A DNA stretch of 20,351 bases from a virus: IMG/VR virus record IMGVR_UViG_3300031963_005539, positions 1-20,351 of that record; one strand, written 5' to 3'. Shown one piece after another: positions 12,822-20,101 of this stretch; the first letter of the stretch is position 1; the number at the start of each line of letters is the position of its first letter. The notes under the pieces were generated by a model, which did not search any database, had not been told where the DNA came from, and saw nothing but the letters and a program-made list of their open reading frames with translations. A program made the translations under genes and the position numbers.

Positions 12822-13117
12822 TCGTGCCACTTTTCTACTAACTGTTCCAGTAATGACCATTCAATTACTGCTAATCTTGTCTTGCTATTATCTTCGCCTA
12901 TTACTAATTTTAGTACAGGATAGTATGCTCTGCTTACTTTAAATGTATCTGTGCATACTTTAGCCCACATTTCTTTTGACACCGCCACAGACTTACCAGA
13001 CTCTTTATAATCTACAACAAAGCCTTTCCATATTGCATCACCTTTTTGGTAATCGCCTCTACCGCTGTTCTTTTGCTGCTTTGCTCCATCACGTTTTGCT
13101 TCTGATCTTTCAGACAT
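12818..13117 (-). CDS. Small PD-(D/E)XK-like nuclease candidate, 99 aa
   Basis: The 99-aa protein begins with a basic stretch (KRDGAKQQKNSGRGDYQKGDA) followed by Asp27 and the DXK signature VVDYK (Asp36-Tyr37-Lys38). It continues with a serine-lysine block (ESGKSVAVSKEMWAKV) and a C-terminal strand RLAVIEW. Gly-Asp followed by a strand with D-x-K fits a minimal PD-(D/E)XK core like archaeal Holliday junction resolvases, with Lys38 as the catalytic lysine. The neighbours RecA, Cas4-like and RuvC support a recombination role. The protein is short for this fold, so this is a candidate only. Its ATG overlaps the upstream stop (TAATG). Confidence 0.6.
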   Translation of the reverse strand: MSERSEAKRDGAKQQKNSGRGDYQKGDAIWKGFVVDYKESGKSVAVSKEMWAKVCTDTFKVSRAYYPVLKLVIGEDNSKTRLAVIEWSLLEQLVEKWHE

Positions 13118-13299
13118 TAATTTATCCTATACAAATTTTTATGACCGTCTGGGCAAGTCCAAGTCATTTCTAAAGTTTGCTGATTCCAATAGTAAAATTC
13201 AGAATCCTTATTACATTTAGAACACGGTCTAGACTCATCTATCTTATCTAGACCTGGCTCTGGATCTTTATTCTGTATAAACTCATTAAGATTTGGCAT
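13117..13299 (-). CDS. Small zinc ribbon protein, 60 aa
   Basis: The 60-aa product has Cys26-x2-Cys29 (CSKCNKDSEFYYW) and Cys49-x3-His53 (TCPDGH), a probable single zinc site within a beta ribbon rich in aromatics. Such ribbons often bind nucleic acid or a protein partner. ATG 13299 is preferred over TTG 13302; a weak AAGG is upstream. The start overlaps the end of the recombinase gene by 14 bases, so expression is coupled. No further function can be given. Confidence 0.72.
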   Translation of the reverse strand: MPNLNEFIQNKDPEPGLDKIDESRPCSKCNKDSEFYYWNQQTLEMTWTCPDGHKNLYRIN

Positions 13300-14290
13300 C
13301 AATAGCCTTAACCAATTTGTCTACCACTTTTGGATTATCACGAAGGAACTGCACGGCTTTTGCTCTACCTTGTAGCCGCTCCCCTTCCACGGTGTACCAA
13401 GCGCCACCTTTTTCCACGACTCCGCACATTTCGGCAACATCAAGGACTTCTCCTATTCTATCAATACCAACAGTTTCTCCTTGGTAATAAAAATCATACT
13501 GACCAGATAGATTTGGTGGACCTAACTTATTATAATCAATAATCCAGTTTACTGGTCTTCCTACCCTTTGCTCAATAATCTTATCGCCAACTTTAACGCC
13601 AGCTTTGATCGCATTCGCTTCAGCTTCCGAGCTCCATAATTTAACAACAGTAGATGAGAAGAATTTAACCGCCATTCCACCCGTCGGAATATGCGAAGCA
13701 TGCATAGACCCAAACTGATTACGCTGTTGTGATATGAGGACAAGAAGCGTGTTCTTATTCGCATAGTTAAGCATTTTAACTGCATGAGTCATATCCTTTG
13801 CTTCTGCGCCTATCTGTTTGGTATCTTCTAACTTTTTTAACTCTGAACTATCTTTTTCAAAATAGATTGCTGGAAGTAGCGCAGATATAGAGTCAACTAC
13901 AATTAAGTCTACGTTTGCCTCCATTAATTGTGTAGCAACGTCAACCATATCGTTAATTGTTTTTGCTGGTGAGTAAATTAGTTTAGATGAATCAACACCT
14001 AACTTTTCCGCCCAACCTTTATCATATGATGCTTCTGCATCAATCCATGCACAGGTTTTGCCGTTCTTCTGTGCCTCTGCTATCATCTGTAGGCAGAAAG
14101 ATGACTTACCAGCAGACTTGTTTCCCCAAACTAAGACTTGTCTTCCAAAGCCAAGTCCTCCTTTTAAGGCTAGGTTCAAACCAATGCTAGGCGTTGGTTG
14201 TCGCTCTACTTGAACATCTACTGCTGATTGTACTCTTGATCTTGTTTTTGGATCTAACTTTGCTAATATATCATCTATTACAATTGTCAT
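13286..14290 (-). CDS. recA: RecA/UvsX-like recombinase
   Basis: The 334-aa ATPase has Walker A GNKSAGKSS at 56-64, the catalytic Glu86 in IDAEASYDKGW, Walker B DLIVVDSIS at 128-136, and the DNA-binding loop region ISQQRNQFGSMHASHIPTGG (186-205). It should form filaments on single-strand DNA and drive strand exchange for repair and recombination-dependent replication. The sequence is RecA-like in core layout but divergent, and the short N-terminal domain and C-terminal helix (KAVQFLRDNPKVVDKLV) are phage-like. It has its own extended -10 promoter and a purine-rich AAAGAG site, so it can be expressed apart from the polymerase genes. Confidence 0.92.
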   Translation of the reverse strand: MTIVIDDILAKLDPKTRSRVQSAVDVQVERQPTPSIGLNLALKGGLGFGRQVLVWGNKSAGKSSFCLQMIAEAQKNGKTCAWIDAEASYDKGWAEKLGVDSSKLIYSPAKTINDMVDVATQLMEANVDLIVVDSISALLPAIYFEKDSSELKKLEDTKQIGAEAKDMTHAVKMLNYANKNTLLVLISQQRNQFGSMHASHIPTGGMAVKFFSSTVVKLWSSEAEANAIKAGVKVGDKIIEQRVGRPVNWIIDYNKLGPPNLSGQYDFYYQGETVGIDRIGEVLDVAEMCGVVEKGGAWYTVEGERLQGRAKAVQFLRDNPKVVDKLVKAIDAKS

Positions 14291-14310
14291 TTATTCTCTT
14301 TCTTTCTACT

Positions 14311-14319
14311 ATTATAGCA
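14311..14319 (-). promoter_or_regulatory. Extended -10 promoter of the recombinase gene
   Basis: TGC-TATAAT on the minus strand in the 30-base gap after the MazG-like gene; the expected start point is about 14 bases before the recA ATG. The sequence AATGCTATAATAG is the same as that before the lipoprotein gene at 1418. No -35 box at 17 or 18 bases. Confidence 0.55.
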
Positions 14320-14320
14320 T

Positions 14321-14668
14321 TTAGAACAGGTTCCCGTGAAGCTTTGGACGCTGTTTATTTTTTTCCATTTTATTATGTAGGACCTCGTCAAGGCTATGGA
14401 GCACCTGCTCTTCATTTCTCATTGCTGCATATACATCAAGAATTCGAATAATAATATCCGCTATTTCTTCTACCACTTTTTCAGATCCCTGACTCTTACG
14501 AATAGCCTCTAAAACCTCTGTGACTTCGGAGTGAACTAAAGCCAATTTATTTCCAATTTTGTCATGGTTATATTCTCCATCCCAAAATCCTTTTTCTCGT
14601 GCAGTTTCATGTAAAATGGCTGCAAGAGCATCTAGTCCATATTCGCTTACAATATCATGACTGTTCAT
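14321..14668 (-). CDS. MazG-like nucleotide pyrophosphohydrolase
   Basis: The 115-aa all-alpha protein has the metal-binding E-x2-E ... E-x2-D set: Glu48 and Glu51 in HSEVTEVLEA, then Glu68 and Asp71 in VEEIADIIIR. This is the hallmark of MazG/dUTPase-like NTP pyrophosphatases, which hydrolyse (d)NTPs to monophosphates. Phage copies are proposed to adjust nucleotide pools or alarmone levels during infection. The ATG has a strong AAGGAG site. It overlaps the small 64-aa gene by 14 bases. Substrate unknown. Confidence 0.85.
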   Translation of the reverse strand: MNSHDIVSEYGLDALAAILHETAREKGFWDGEYNHDKIGNKLALVHSEVTEVLEAIRKSQGSEKVVEEIADIIIRILDVYAAMRNEEQVLHSLDEVLHNKMEKNKQRPKLHGNLF

Positions 14669-14849
14669 TTTTACTCCTTAAACTAAATTTAAATTTAAAC
14701 ATTTCATTGTCGTACTCAACAACTAATTCTTTATCTTCAGAGGCTGCTTCAACAAATCTAGTAGTCGGTACCGATAACATTCCATGCTCTTCTAGCAAGG
14801 CCACTAGTATCTTATTCAGGCTCATAGACTGAATAATTTCTTCTGTCAT
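14655..14849 (-). CDS. Small hypothetical protein after dnaE, 64 aa
   Basis: A 64-aa protein with an N-terminal helix (IIQSMSLNKILVALLEEHG), a short PTTRF segment and a beta hairpin (KELVVEYDNEMFKFKFSL). It starts by an ATGA overlap with the polymerase stop and ends inside the MazG gene, so it is clearly a translated link in the operon. The fold might be a small helix-plus-hairpin binding module. No motif or family is recognised. Confidence 0.75.
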   Translation of the reverse strand: MTEEIIQSMSLNKILVALLEEHGMLSVPTTRFVEAASEDKELVVEYDNEMFKFKFSLRSKNEQS

Positions 14850-17800
14850 TTTATTTCCTTAATCATCAATGTGCCGTCATCTAGTTTTGACAACACAGGC
14901 TTACATTTCATTCCATCACGCATTTTTGCTAATGTTATTTTATACATTGAGGGGAATGCAATTGCTCTAGTAAGATTTTTATCCTTATCAGACATAACAA
15001 TATGAGACATTGTCTTGCCATTCTTAGTCTGGTACGGGCTAAAGTTTACCACAATCTTCTCATCTTCTTCAAGACTATATTCTTTACGATATAAAAAGTC
15101 TACAAATATATCCGCAGAATTAGGATTAATATCAGCAACATCTACATATCTTGCTATACGGTTATCTCCTACAAGAATAAAGTACATCTTTCCAGACTCA
15201 ATCTGTGTCTGCTCGTGATGAAAAAGACCTATGCTACCAGTTTCATCTACCAGCTCAACTCTTGCCCAGCCTTTGCCACGCTTAATACTTTTAACCATGC
15301 CAAACATTACGAATGATCCAAGTGGGTCAAACTGGTCTATAGTTATTGCTTGTGCTTTAATTCTAGGCGGAATATTTTTTAACTCAAATGATGGTATGCC
15401 TAGGAATTCGTAGTAGTTTTCTTTTTCTTGACCGCTCCTAGGATTATCCTCAAAGGCAGCACCACCAATAGCGTTAAGAGAGCTAATAGCCCTACTATTA
15501 ATGCCGCTTCCTTTCTTTGAGGCTTTTTCAATAAATTCTTTATAATTTGCATATGGTCTTCCTTCTATGATTTTATTTGCAATGCTGTCTGATATAAATT
15601 TAATTTCTGCCAGTCCAAATCGCAAAGAGTCTTTCTGTAAAGAAAAGTATACATCGGATTCGTTTATATGAGGCAATTGTACCCTTAGTCCAAGTCGCTT
15701 TGCTTCGATGAGGTATTCTGTTCTTGTGTCTTTGTCTCCTTCATTTTTGAGCGCTGCGAAAATAAACTCCAAAGGATAATGTAACTTAAGCCAAGCGGTA
15801 TAATAAGAAAGCATAGAGTAAGCAACAGCGTGAGACCTATTGAACGAGTATCCAGCATGTGCTTCAAAGTCGTGCCAAAGTTTTTCTGCCTGCTTTTTAG
15901 AAATGTGCTTTGAAGCACCTTCAATAAATTTATCCTTGAATTGGTCGAATTCTTTTGCATCTTTTTTCTTTCCAATAATTTTGCGGACCTTGTCTGCTTC
16001 AGACCAAGTCATGCCACCAAGATGAACGCAAGCCTGCATAACTTGCTCTTGATAAACAATTACACCGTATGTATTTTTAGTAAATGGCTGCATGATAGGG
16101 TGTACATACTCCACTGCTTCATTGCCATGTTTTCTATTTATATATGAAGCACCAACTGTATTCATAGCGCCTGGGCGTACCAAAGCGTTAGAAACAATAA
16201 GATCTTCAAATTCTGTTGCGCCCATCTTAATCAGTAGGTTCGTGTAAGGCGTCGCTTCAGCCTGAAAGATACCTTTGGTATATCCTTCGCTTAACATTTT
16301 ATAAACCTCTGGGTCGTCAAATGTCATCTTAGATAAATCAATATTCTTGCCTGTACGTTTTCTAATTGAATTTACAGTATCAGCAATAACTGATAAGCAC
16401 TTAAGTCCAAGAGCATCAAGCTTAATTAGTCCAATATCAGCAACAGTATCCATATCATAAGCAATAACTGGTATGCGACCAGAAGCTTTATCTTCACGGT
16501 CTTCTCTAGTTTCGACTGGTCCATAGTTACGAATATCATCTTTAGCAACAATAACTCCTGCAGCATGGATACCTGTACTTCTGATCTTGCCACGCAATCT
16601 TTCTGCAAGCCAAGTAACTTCAGGATATTTCATTCTAAATTCTTTTGTGTTGGGCGAAGTTGCATACTCTTCAAATGTATCTACAGACTTTAAGGCATGG
16701 TTAACATCTGAGAGTGGGACTAAAAATGCACGAGCAGCATCACGAACTACACCTTTATCCTTAAAATAAGTAAATGTAGAAATTGATGCTACGTGCTTAA
16801 ATTTCTTTTTAAGATAATCCTTGACTTCTTTGCGACGACGGTCTTCAAAATCTGTATCAATATCTGGGAAATCGTTACGCTCAGGATTAATAAATCGGAA
16901 AAACAGTAGGTCATATTCAATTGGGTCTACATCTGTAATACCTATGGAATAGCATACCAAAGATCCCGCCGCCGAACCACGGCCAGGTCCAACCATGATC
17001 TCTTGACCCTTGGCCCAATTAATCATATCTGCCACAATTAAAAAGTAGGAGGCAAATTTCTTATCCTTAATAACTGCCAACTCTTCCTCTAGGCGAGCCC
17101 TATAGACCTCATCTGAGGCCTTCCCAAGCCGTTCTAAACCCTTTTCAGCCAGGTCCCGTAGCTTTTCATCAGCATTGGTCTTTGGGACTGGCAGAAGGTC
17201 AAGGTTTCGATATAGGTCATATTCGCCTACCTTATCTGCTATTTCTAGGGTATTATCAAATATATCTGTTCTATTTATTCCAGCCTTCTTAAAATCCGCC
17301 TCAATTTCCTCACGAGTCTGCATAAATAGATTCATGCCTTTAAATGACATACGGCGGTCAGGATATAAATAATCAAATCTATCCCCCATGTCTCTCATCT
17401 GACGAGACATTTCAAAGTCTGCATCTTTATTCATTTTAGGGTTGGTAGAAATAATTAATAGGGCTTCTTCTAATAATCTATCTTCTTCTTTGGCAAAATG
17501 TATATCGCCTGTTGCCACCGCCTTAATTTTTAATTCATCTGCCAACTCAAGAAGCTTTGCATTTATTTCTTGCGGATTGTGAGATTGTACCTCAACATAA
17601 AAATCTTCATTAAAAGTTTTCTTAAAATTTTGAAGTAAAAGTTTGGCCTCTGAAAAATCTCCCTTTTCGATAGCCTTACTAACAATACCATTGAGACATC
17701 CAGACAGTACGATAATACCTTCTGCATACTCGTTCAATACCTCTCTATCAATACGTGGCTTGGAATAGAATCCTTCTGTCCATGCTATTTCTTGCAACTT

Positions 17801-18115
17801 GTGAATATTCTCTAAACCTTTTTTATTTTTTGCTAATAGAATAATATGATTATAAGCTTGAATACTTTTATCTTTAAATGATGATCTATCAAATCTATCT
17901 GTTGGCGATATGTATGCCTCTACACCAAGAATTGGCTTTACGCCATATTCTTCACAAGCAATTTGCATTTCACGATGCGATGATAGTGTGCCATGATCTG
18001 TAATGGCAATAGCAGGCATGCCAAGTATCTTGGCCTGCTTTACTAATTCATCTGGTGAATTTAATCCATCCATTGTTGAATAATGGGAATGGACATGCAA
18101 ATGTATAAAACTCAT
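14846..18115 (-). CDS. dnaE: DNA polymerase III alpha subunit (C-family, PHP-type)
   Basis: A 1089-aa C-family replicative polymerase. The PHP domain keeps its metal residues (HLHVHS at 5-10, DHG at 40-42, TGDIHF at 202-207), so it may be active in proofreading as in some actinobacterial DnaE. The palm has GPGRGSAAGS (376-385), PDIDTDF with Asp418 and Asp420, and IKLDALG with Asp567 as the third catalytic acid. The fingers contain GYSFNRSHAVAYS, and an OB domain (SFVMFGMVKSIKRG, WARVELVDETG) lies near the C-terminus. The protein is slightly shorter than cellular DnaE. No separate epsilon, clamp or clamp loader is in this window. It is preceded by a hairpin after ssb and has a short AAAGG site. 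Confidence 0.96.
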   Translation of the reverse strand: MSFIHLHVHSHYSTMDGLNSPDELVKQAKILGMPAIAITDHGTLSSHREMQIACEEYGVKPILGVEAYISPTDRFDRSSFKDKSIQAYNHIILLAKNKKGLENIHKLQEIAWTEGFYSKPRIDREVLNEYAEGIIVLSGCLNGIVSKAIEKGDFSEAKLLLQNFKKTFNEDFYVEVQSHNPQEINAKLLELADELKIKAVATGDIHFAKEEDRLLEEALLIISTNPKMNKDADFEMSRQMRDMGDRFDYLYPDRRMSFKGMNLFMQTREEIEADFKKAGINRTDIFDNTLEIADKVGEYDLYRNLDLLPVPKTNADEKLRDLAEKGLERLGKASDEVYRARLEEELAVIKDKKFASYFLIVADMINWAKGQEIMVGPGRGSAAGSLVCYSIGITDVDPIEYDLLFFRFINPERNDFPDIDTDFEDRRRKEVKDYLKKKFKHVASISTFTYFKDKGVVRDAARAFLVPLSDVNHALKSVDTFEEYATSPNTKEFRMKYPEVTWLAERLRGKIRSTGIHAAGVIVAKDDIRNYGPVETREDREDKASGRIPVIAYDMDTVADIGLIKLDALGLKCLSVIADTVNSIRKRTGKNIDLSKMTFDDPEVYKMLSEGYTKGIFQAEATPYTNLLIKMGATEFEDLIVSNALVRPGAMNTVGASYINRKHGNEAVEYVHPIMQPFTKNTYGVIVYQEQVMQACVHLGGMTWSEADKVRKIIGKKKDAKEFDQFKDKFIEGASKHISKKQAEKLWHDFEAHAGYSFNRSHAVAYSMLSYYTAWLKLHYPLEFIFAALKNEGDKDTRTEYLIEAKRLGLRVQLPHINESDVYFSLQKDSLRFGLAEIKFISDSIANKIIEGRPYANYKEFIEKASKKGSGINSRAISSLNAIGGAAFEDNPRSGQEKENYYEFLGIPSFELKNIPPRIKAQAITIDQFDPLGSFVMFGMVKSIKRGKGWARVELVDETGSIGLFHHEQTQIESGKMYFILVGDNRIARYVDVADINPNSADIFVDFLYRKEYSLEEDEKIVVNFSPYQTKNGKTMSHIVMSDKDKNLTRAIAFPSMYKITLAKMRDGMKCKPVLSKLDDGTLMIKEIK

Positions 18116-18128
18116 AACCGCCTTTGTG

Positions 18129-18150
18129 TTGGGGCCCTTTCGGGCCCCAA
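18129..18150 (-). promoter_or_regulatory. Strong hairpin with GAAA tetraloop between ssb and dnaE
   Basis: On the transcribed strand TTGGGGCCC-GAAA-GGGCCCCAA is a perfect 9-bp stem closed by a GNRA tetraloop. It starts five bases after the ssb stop and ends 13 bases before the dnaE ATG. There is no T-run, so it is not a normal intrinsic terminator. It may protect the ssb message end, pause polymerase, or lower dnaE translation relative to ssb. Confidence 0.8.
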
Positions 18151-18154
18151 ACTA

Positions 18155-18823
18155 TTACCAATCTAAGCTACTGCTAGTTGCAGACTCAGCTTCTTCGGAT
18201 CCGCCTTCTCCATTAAAGAAAGCTTCTTGCTCTGCGTAAGGTAAATCACGCACAGCAGTTTCTTCTAACTTATACAATTCAATGGCTGTGCTATCAAATG
18301 GAGTTTCATCCTTTGCTAGCGGAATAATTGTATAACTTGTTTCGGTCTTTAGACCAGTTCTCTTGATGCGCCACATGAGATTTGTGATTGAACCCATTTC
18401 TCCTGCGTACTCAATAAGTGTAGGTGTAACGGTTTTACCGCTTGAACCCTGTGAAAGAATTGCTACATATGGCTCTTCCTTGCCATCATCTACAAGTACA
18501 TTGATGTAAAGTCGTGAACGACCCTTCCATCCCGCCTTGTAATCCTTGCGATGTTGTTCGCAACCATAGCACTTGCCCTGATCATCAGTTGTGCATAGCG
18601 CCTTGCGACGATAATCTTTAGGATTTGTGTGCTCTACTGCAATAAAACCCAGTCCAAGCTTTTCATTATAGTTTGGTGAATCTGGATCTAACTCCTGAAG
18701 GAAGCGAATCTTTACGCTTTCTCCATCTTCAAGCTTTACCCATTTTGCCTTGTTGCCTTCGCCAGATGATTGTGGCTTATCTAGCGCTTTGTTGAGGTCT
18801 TTAAGACCCTTTACGATACCCAT
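18155..18823 (-). CDS. gp32-like zinc single-strand DNA-binding protein
   Basis: The 222-aa protein has the T4 gp32 zinc pattern: His65 (VEHTNPKD), Cys77 (KALCTTD), Cys85 and Cys88 (KCYGCEQH), close to His64-Cys77-Cys87-Cys90 of gp32. It is followed by the aromatic/basic stretch WKGRSRLYINVLVDD of an OB-like core and an acidic C-terminal tail (GGSEEAESATSSSLDW) like those that recruit partner proteins. It should coat single-strand DNA at the fork. It has its own extended -10 promoter, a 5' hairpin, a strong AAAGGAG site and a stable hairpin after the stop, all consistent with high expression. Confidence 0.85.
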   Translation of the reverse strand: MGIVKGLKDLNKALDKPQSSGEGNKAKWVKLEDGESVKIRFLQELDPDSPNYNEKLGLGFIAVEHTNPKDYRRKALCTTDDQGKCYGCEQHRKDYKAGWKGRSRLYINVLVDDGKEEPYVAILSQGSSGKTVTPTLIEYAGEMGSITNLMWRIKRTGLKTETSYTIIPLAKDETPFDSTAIELYKLEETAVRDLPYAEQEAFFNGEGGSEEAESATSSSLDW

Positions 18824-18843
18824 ATAGTTTCTCCTTTATAGTT

Positions 18844-18860
18844 GACGGTATAGATCCGTC
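18844..18860 (-). promoter_or_regulatory. 5' leader hairpin of the ssb message
   Basis: GACGG-ATCTATA-CCGTC forms a 5-bp stem near the predicted 5' end of the mRNA and well clear of the AAAGGAG site. A hairpin at the 5' end can protect a message from decay. Confidence 0.5.
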
Positions 18861-18869
18861 TGTTCTTTC

Positions 18870-18878
18870 ATTATATCA
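18870..18878 (-). promoter_or_regulatory. Extended -10 promoter of the ssb gene
   Basis: TGA-TATAAT on the minus strand; the TGA is also the stop codon of the primase gene. A leader of about 40 bases follows. The upstream coding end holds the near-palindrome CGATATCGAATATCG, a possible operator. No clear -35 box. Confidence 0.55.
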
Positions 18879-19874
18879 TGGGTTCCAAGATCGATATTCG
18901 ATATCGGAAACTGCGTTTTTAATACAGGTGATAATCTCTTTTTCTGTCATATCTCCAGCATCTTTTGCATCATGTGGGTATATCTTACCATATTCATACG
19001 ATGCCCACAAGATATCTTTATTCTTTAATCTATTGGCTATGCTAAATCCTAATTCTCTGCCAGCCAAATCTGCATCTGTCATAATTGTTATACGATTAAA
19101 ATATCTATTTAGTAATGCTAAATTTTCTTTTGATAAATGTCCGCCTAAAGTTGCAACGACATTTGGGAATCCAGCCTGATGAATACGGATGGCATCGAAG
19201 CTTGATTCAACAACTATAACATTCTCACCAATTCTTTTAGCTCTATGTATATTGAACATAGTTTTATTCTTTGGTAAATTTGTACTATTCTTAAATCTTT
19301 TTTCTTTAATGGATCTTCCAACAAGACCAACTGGCATGCCGTCTGGGCTATGTACTGGCACAATCACCATATCCATTTTGCTGGAGTACCCTAGTTTAAA
19401 ATAATGCATTGACTCTTCATTTATTCCCCTGGACTTGAAGTATTCTTTTGCCTCTTCTGAATTGCCTAATTCTGTATAAAGATTGTCTAGTGTCTCCTGT
19501 GGAAATTCTTCAAAGTCTGGCTTATCTTCAAACAATGAGTTCAACGTGTCTTCAAATATATCGTCTGCCTCTGACTTTTTAGACATAATAAATCGTAATA
19601 CTTCAAACTCATTCTTGCCTAGTATTCTTTTTACTAAATCTTTTAAGCCGCCCGCCTCTCCGCATGACGGATTAAAGCAGAGCCAAGCTCCAGTTCTTTC
19701 GCTGATATAGAAGCATGGGGTGTTTACATTGTTATGGAAAGGACAATATAGCACAAGGTTATCGTTAGACTCGCCAATTATATTTAGTCCAAGACCTTTT
19801 ACTATTGCTTTGACGTGACTTGGCGTATAGAACGAGGTATCAGTTTGCCCTGCGTAATCCCCTCTGATTCCCAT
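18876..19874 (-). CDS. DNA primase (CHC2 zinc finger and Toprim)
   Basis: In the 332-aa form the protein has a CHC2-type zinc finger (Cys44-x2-His47 in YCPFHNN, Cys66 and Cys71 in LCFNPSCGEAGG), a linker region and a Toprim core: Glu223 in VIVVESSFDAIRI and Asp267/Asp269 in IMTDADLAGRE. It makes RNA primers for the DnaE polymerase. It is much shorter than cellular DnaG (about 600 aa) and lacks a separate helicase-binding domain. The frame is open to ATG 19925, but that would overlap the upstream gene by over 120 bases; ATG 19874 has the purine-rich site AGGAAAGAAG and is preferred. The start is the least certain point. Confidence 0.87.
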   Translation of the reverse strand: MGIRGDYAGQTDTSFYTPSHVKAIVKGLGLNIIGESNDNLVLYCPFHNNVNTPCFYISERTGAWLCFNPSCGEAGGLKDLVKRILGKNEFEVLRFIMSKKSEADDIFEDTLNSLFEDKPDFEEFPQETLDNLYTELGNSEEAKEYFKSRGINEESMHYFKLGYSSKMDMVIVPVHSPDGMPVGLVGRSIKEKRFKNSTNLPKNKTMFNIHRAKRIGENVIVVESSFDAIRIHQAGFPNVVATLGGHLSKENLALLNRYFNRITIMTDADLAGRELGFSIANRLKNKDILWASYEYGKIYPHDAKDAGDMTEKEIITCIKNAVSDIEYRSWNP

Positions 19875-20101
19875 GCCTTCTTCTTTCCTACATAAACTCC
19901 ATGGATTGTCATTATGAACTTCCATGTCTCGCCTGTGAATTCTACCGAAAATGCTGGGTCTATGTCAAGGACTCTTGCATATCCCTTGCTTCTCATGTCA
20001 TGAGTAAGCACATTCTCATATTGATTTTTAACTCTGATCATATCAGAATCATCTGCAAATTCTACACGAATTTGAAATCTTTTAATTTGTCGATGAGTCA
20101 T
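19802..20101 (-). CDS. Hypothetical protein between helicase and primase, 99 aa
   Basis: The 99-aa product is basic at both ends, with strand-rich parts (FQIRVEFADD, FSVEFTGETWKFIMTIHGVYV) and a closing segment WESEGITQGKLIPRSIR. No catalytic or zinc motif is visible. It overlaps the helicase end by 20 bases and reaches into the primase start region, so it is firmly part of the replication operon and may be an adaptor for helicase or primase. I do not recognise a family. Confidence 0.75.
   Translation of the reverse strand: MTHRQIKRFQIRVEFADDSDMIRVKNQYENVLTHDMRSKGYARVLDIDPAFSVEFTGETWKFIMTIHGVYVGKKKAWESEGITQGKLIPRSIRQVTSKQ

Noticed and set aside
12822-12860. Upstream ATG of the XapX-like frame
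   Set aside because: It overlaps the preceding gene by more than 40 bases, while the internal ATG gives the ATGA junction used throughout the window and a cleaner membrane start.
18129-18150. Hairpin after ssb as an intrinsic terminator
   Set aside because: No T-run follows on the coding strand, and the essential dnaE gene starts 13 bases later with no other promoter.
19875-19925. Upstream ATG of the primase frame as the true start
   Set aside because: It would overlap the preceding gene by over 120 bases without a good ribosome site; ATG 19874 fits better, although not proven.
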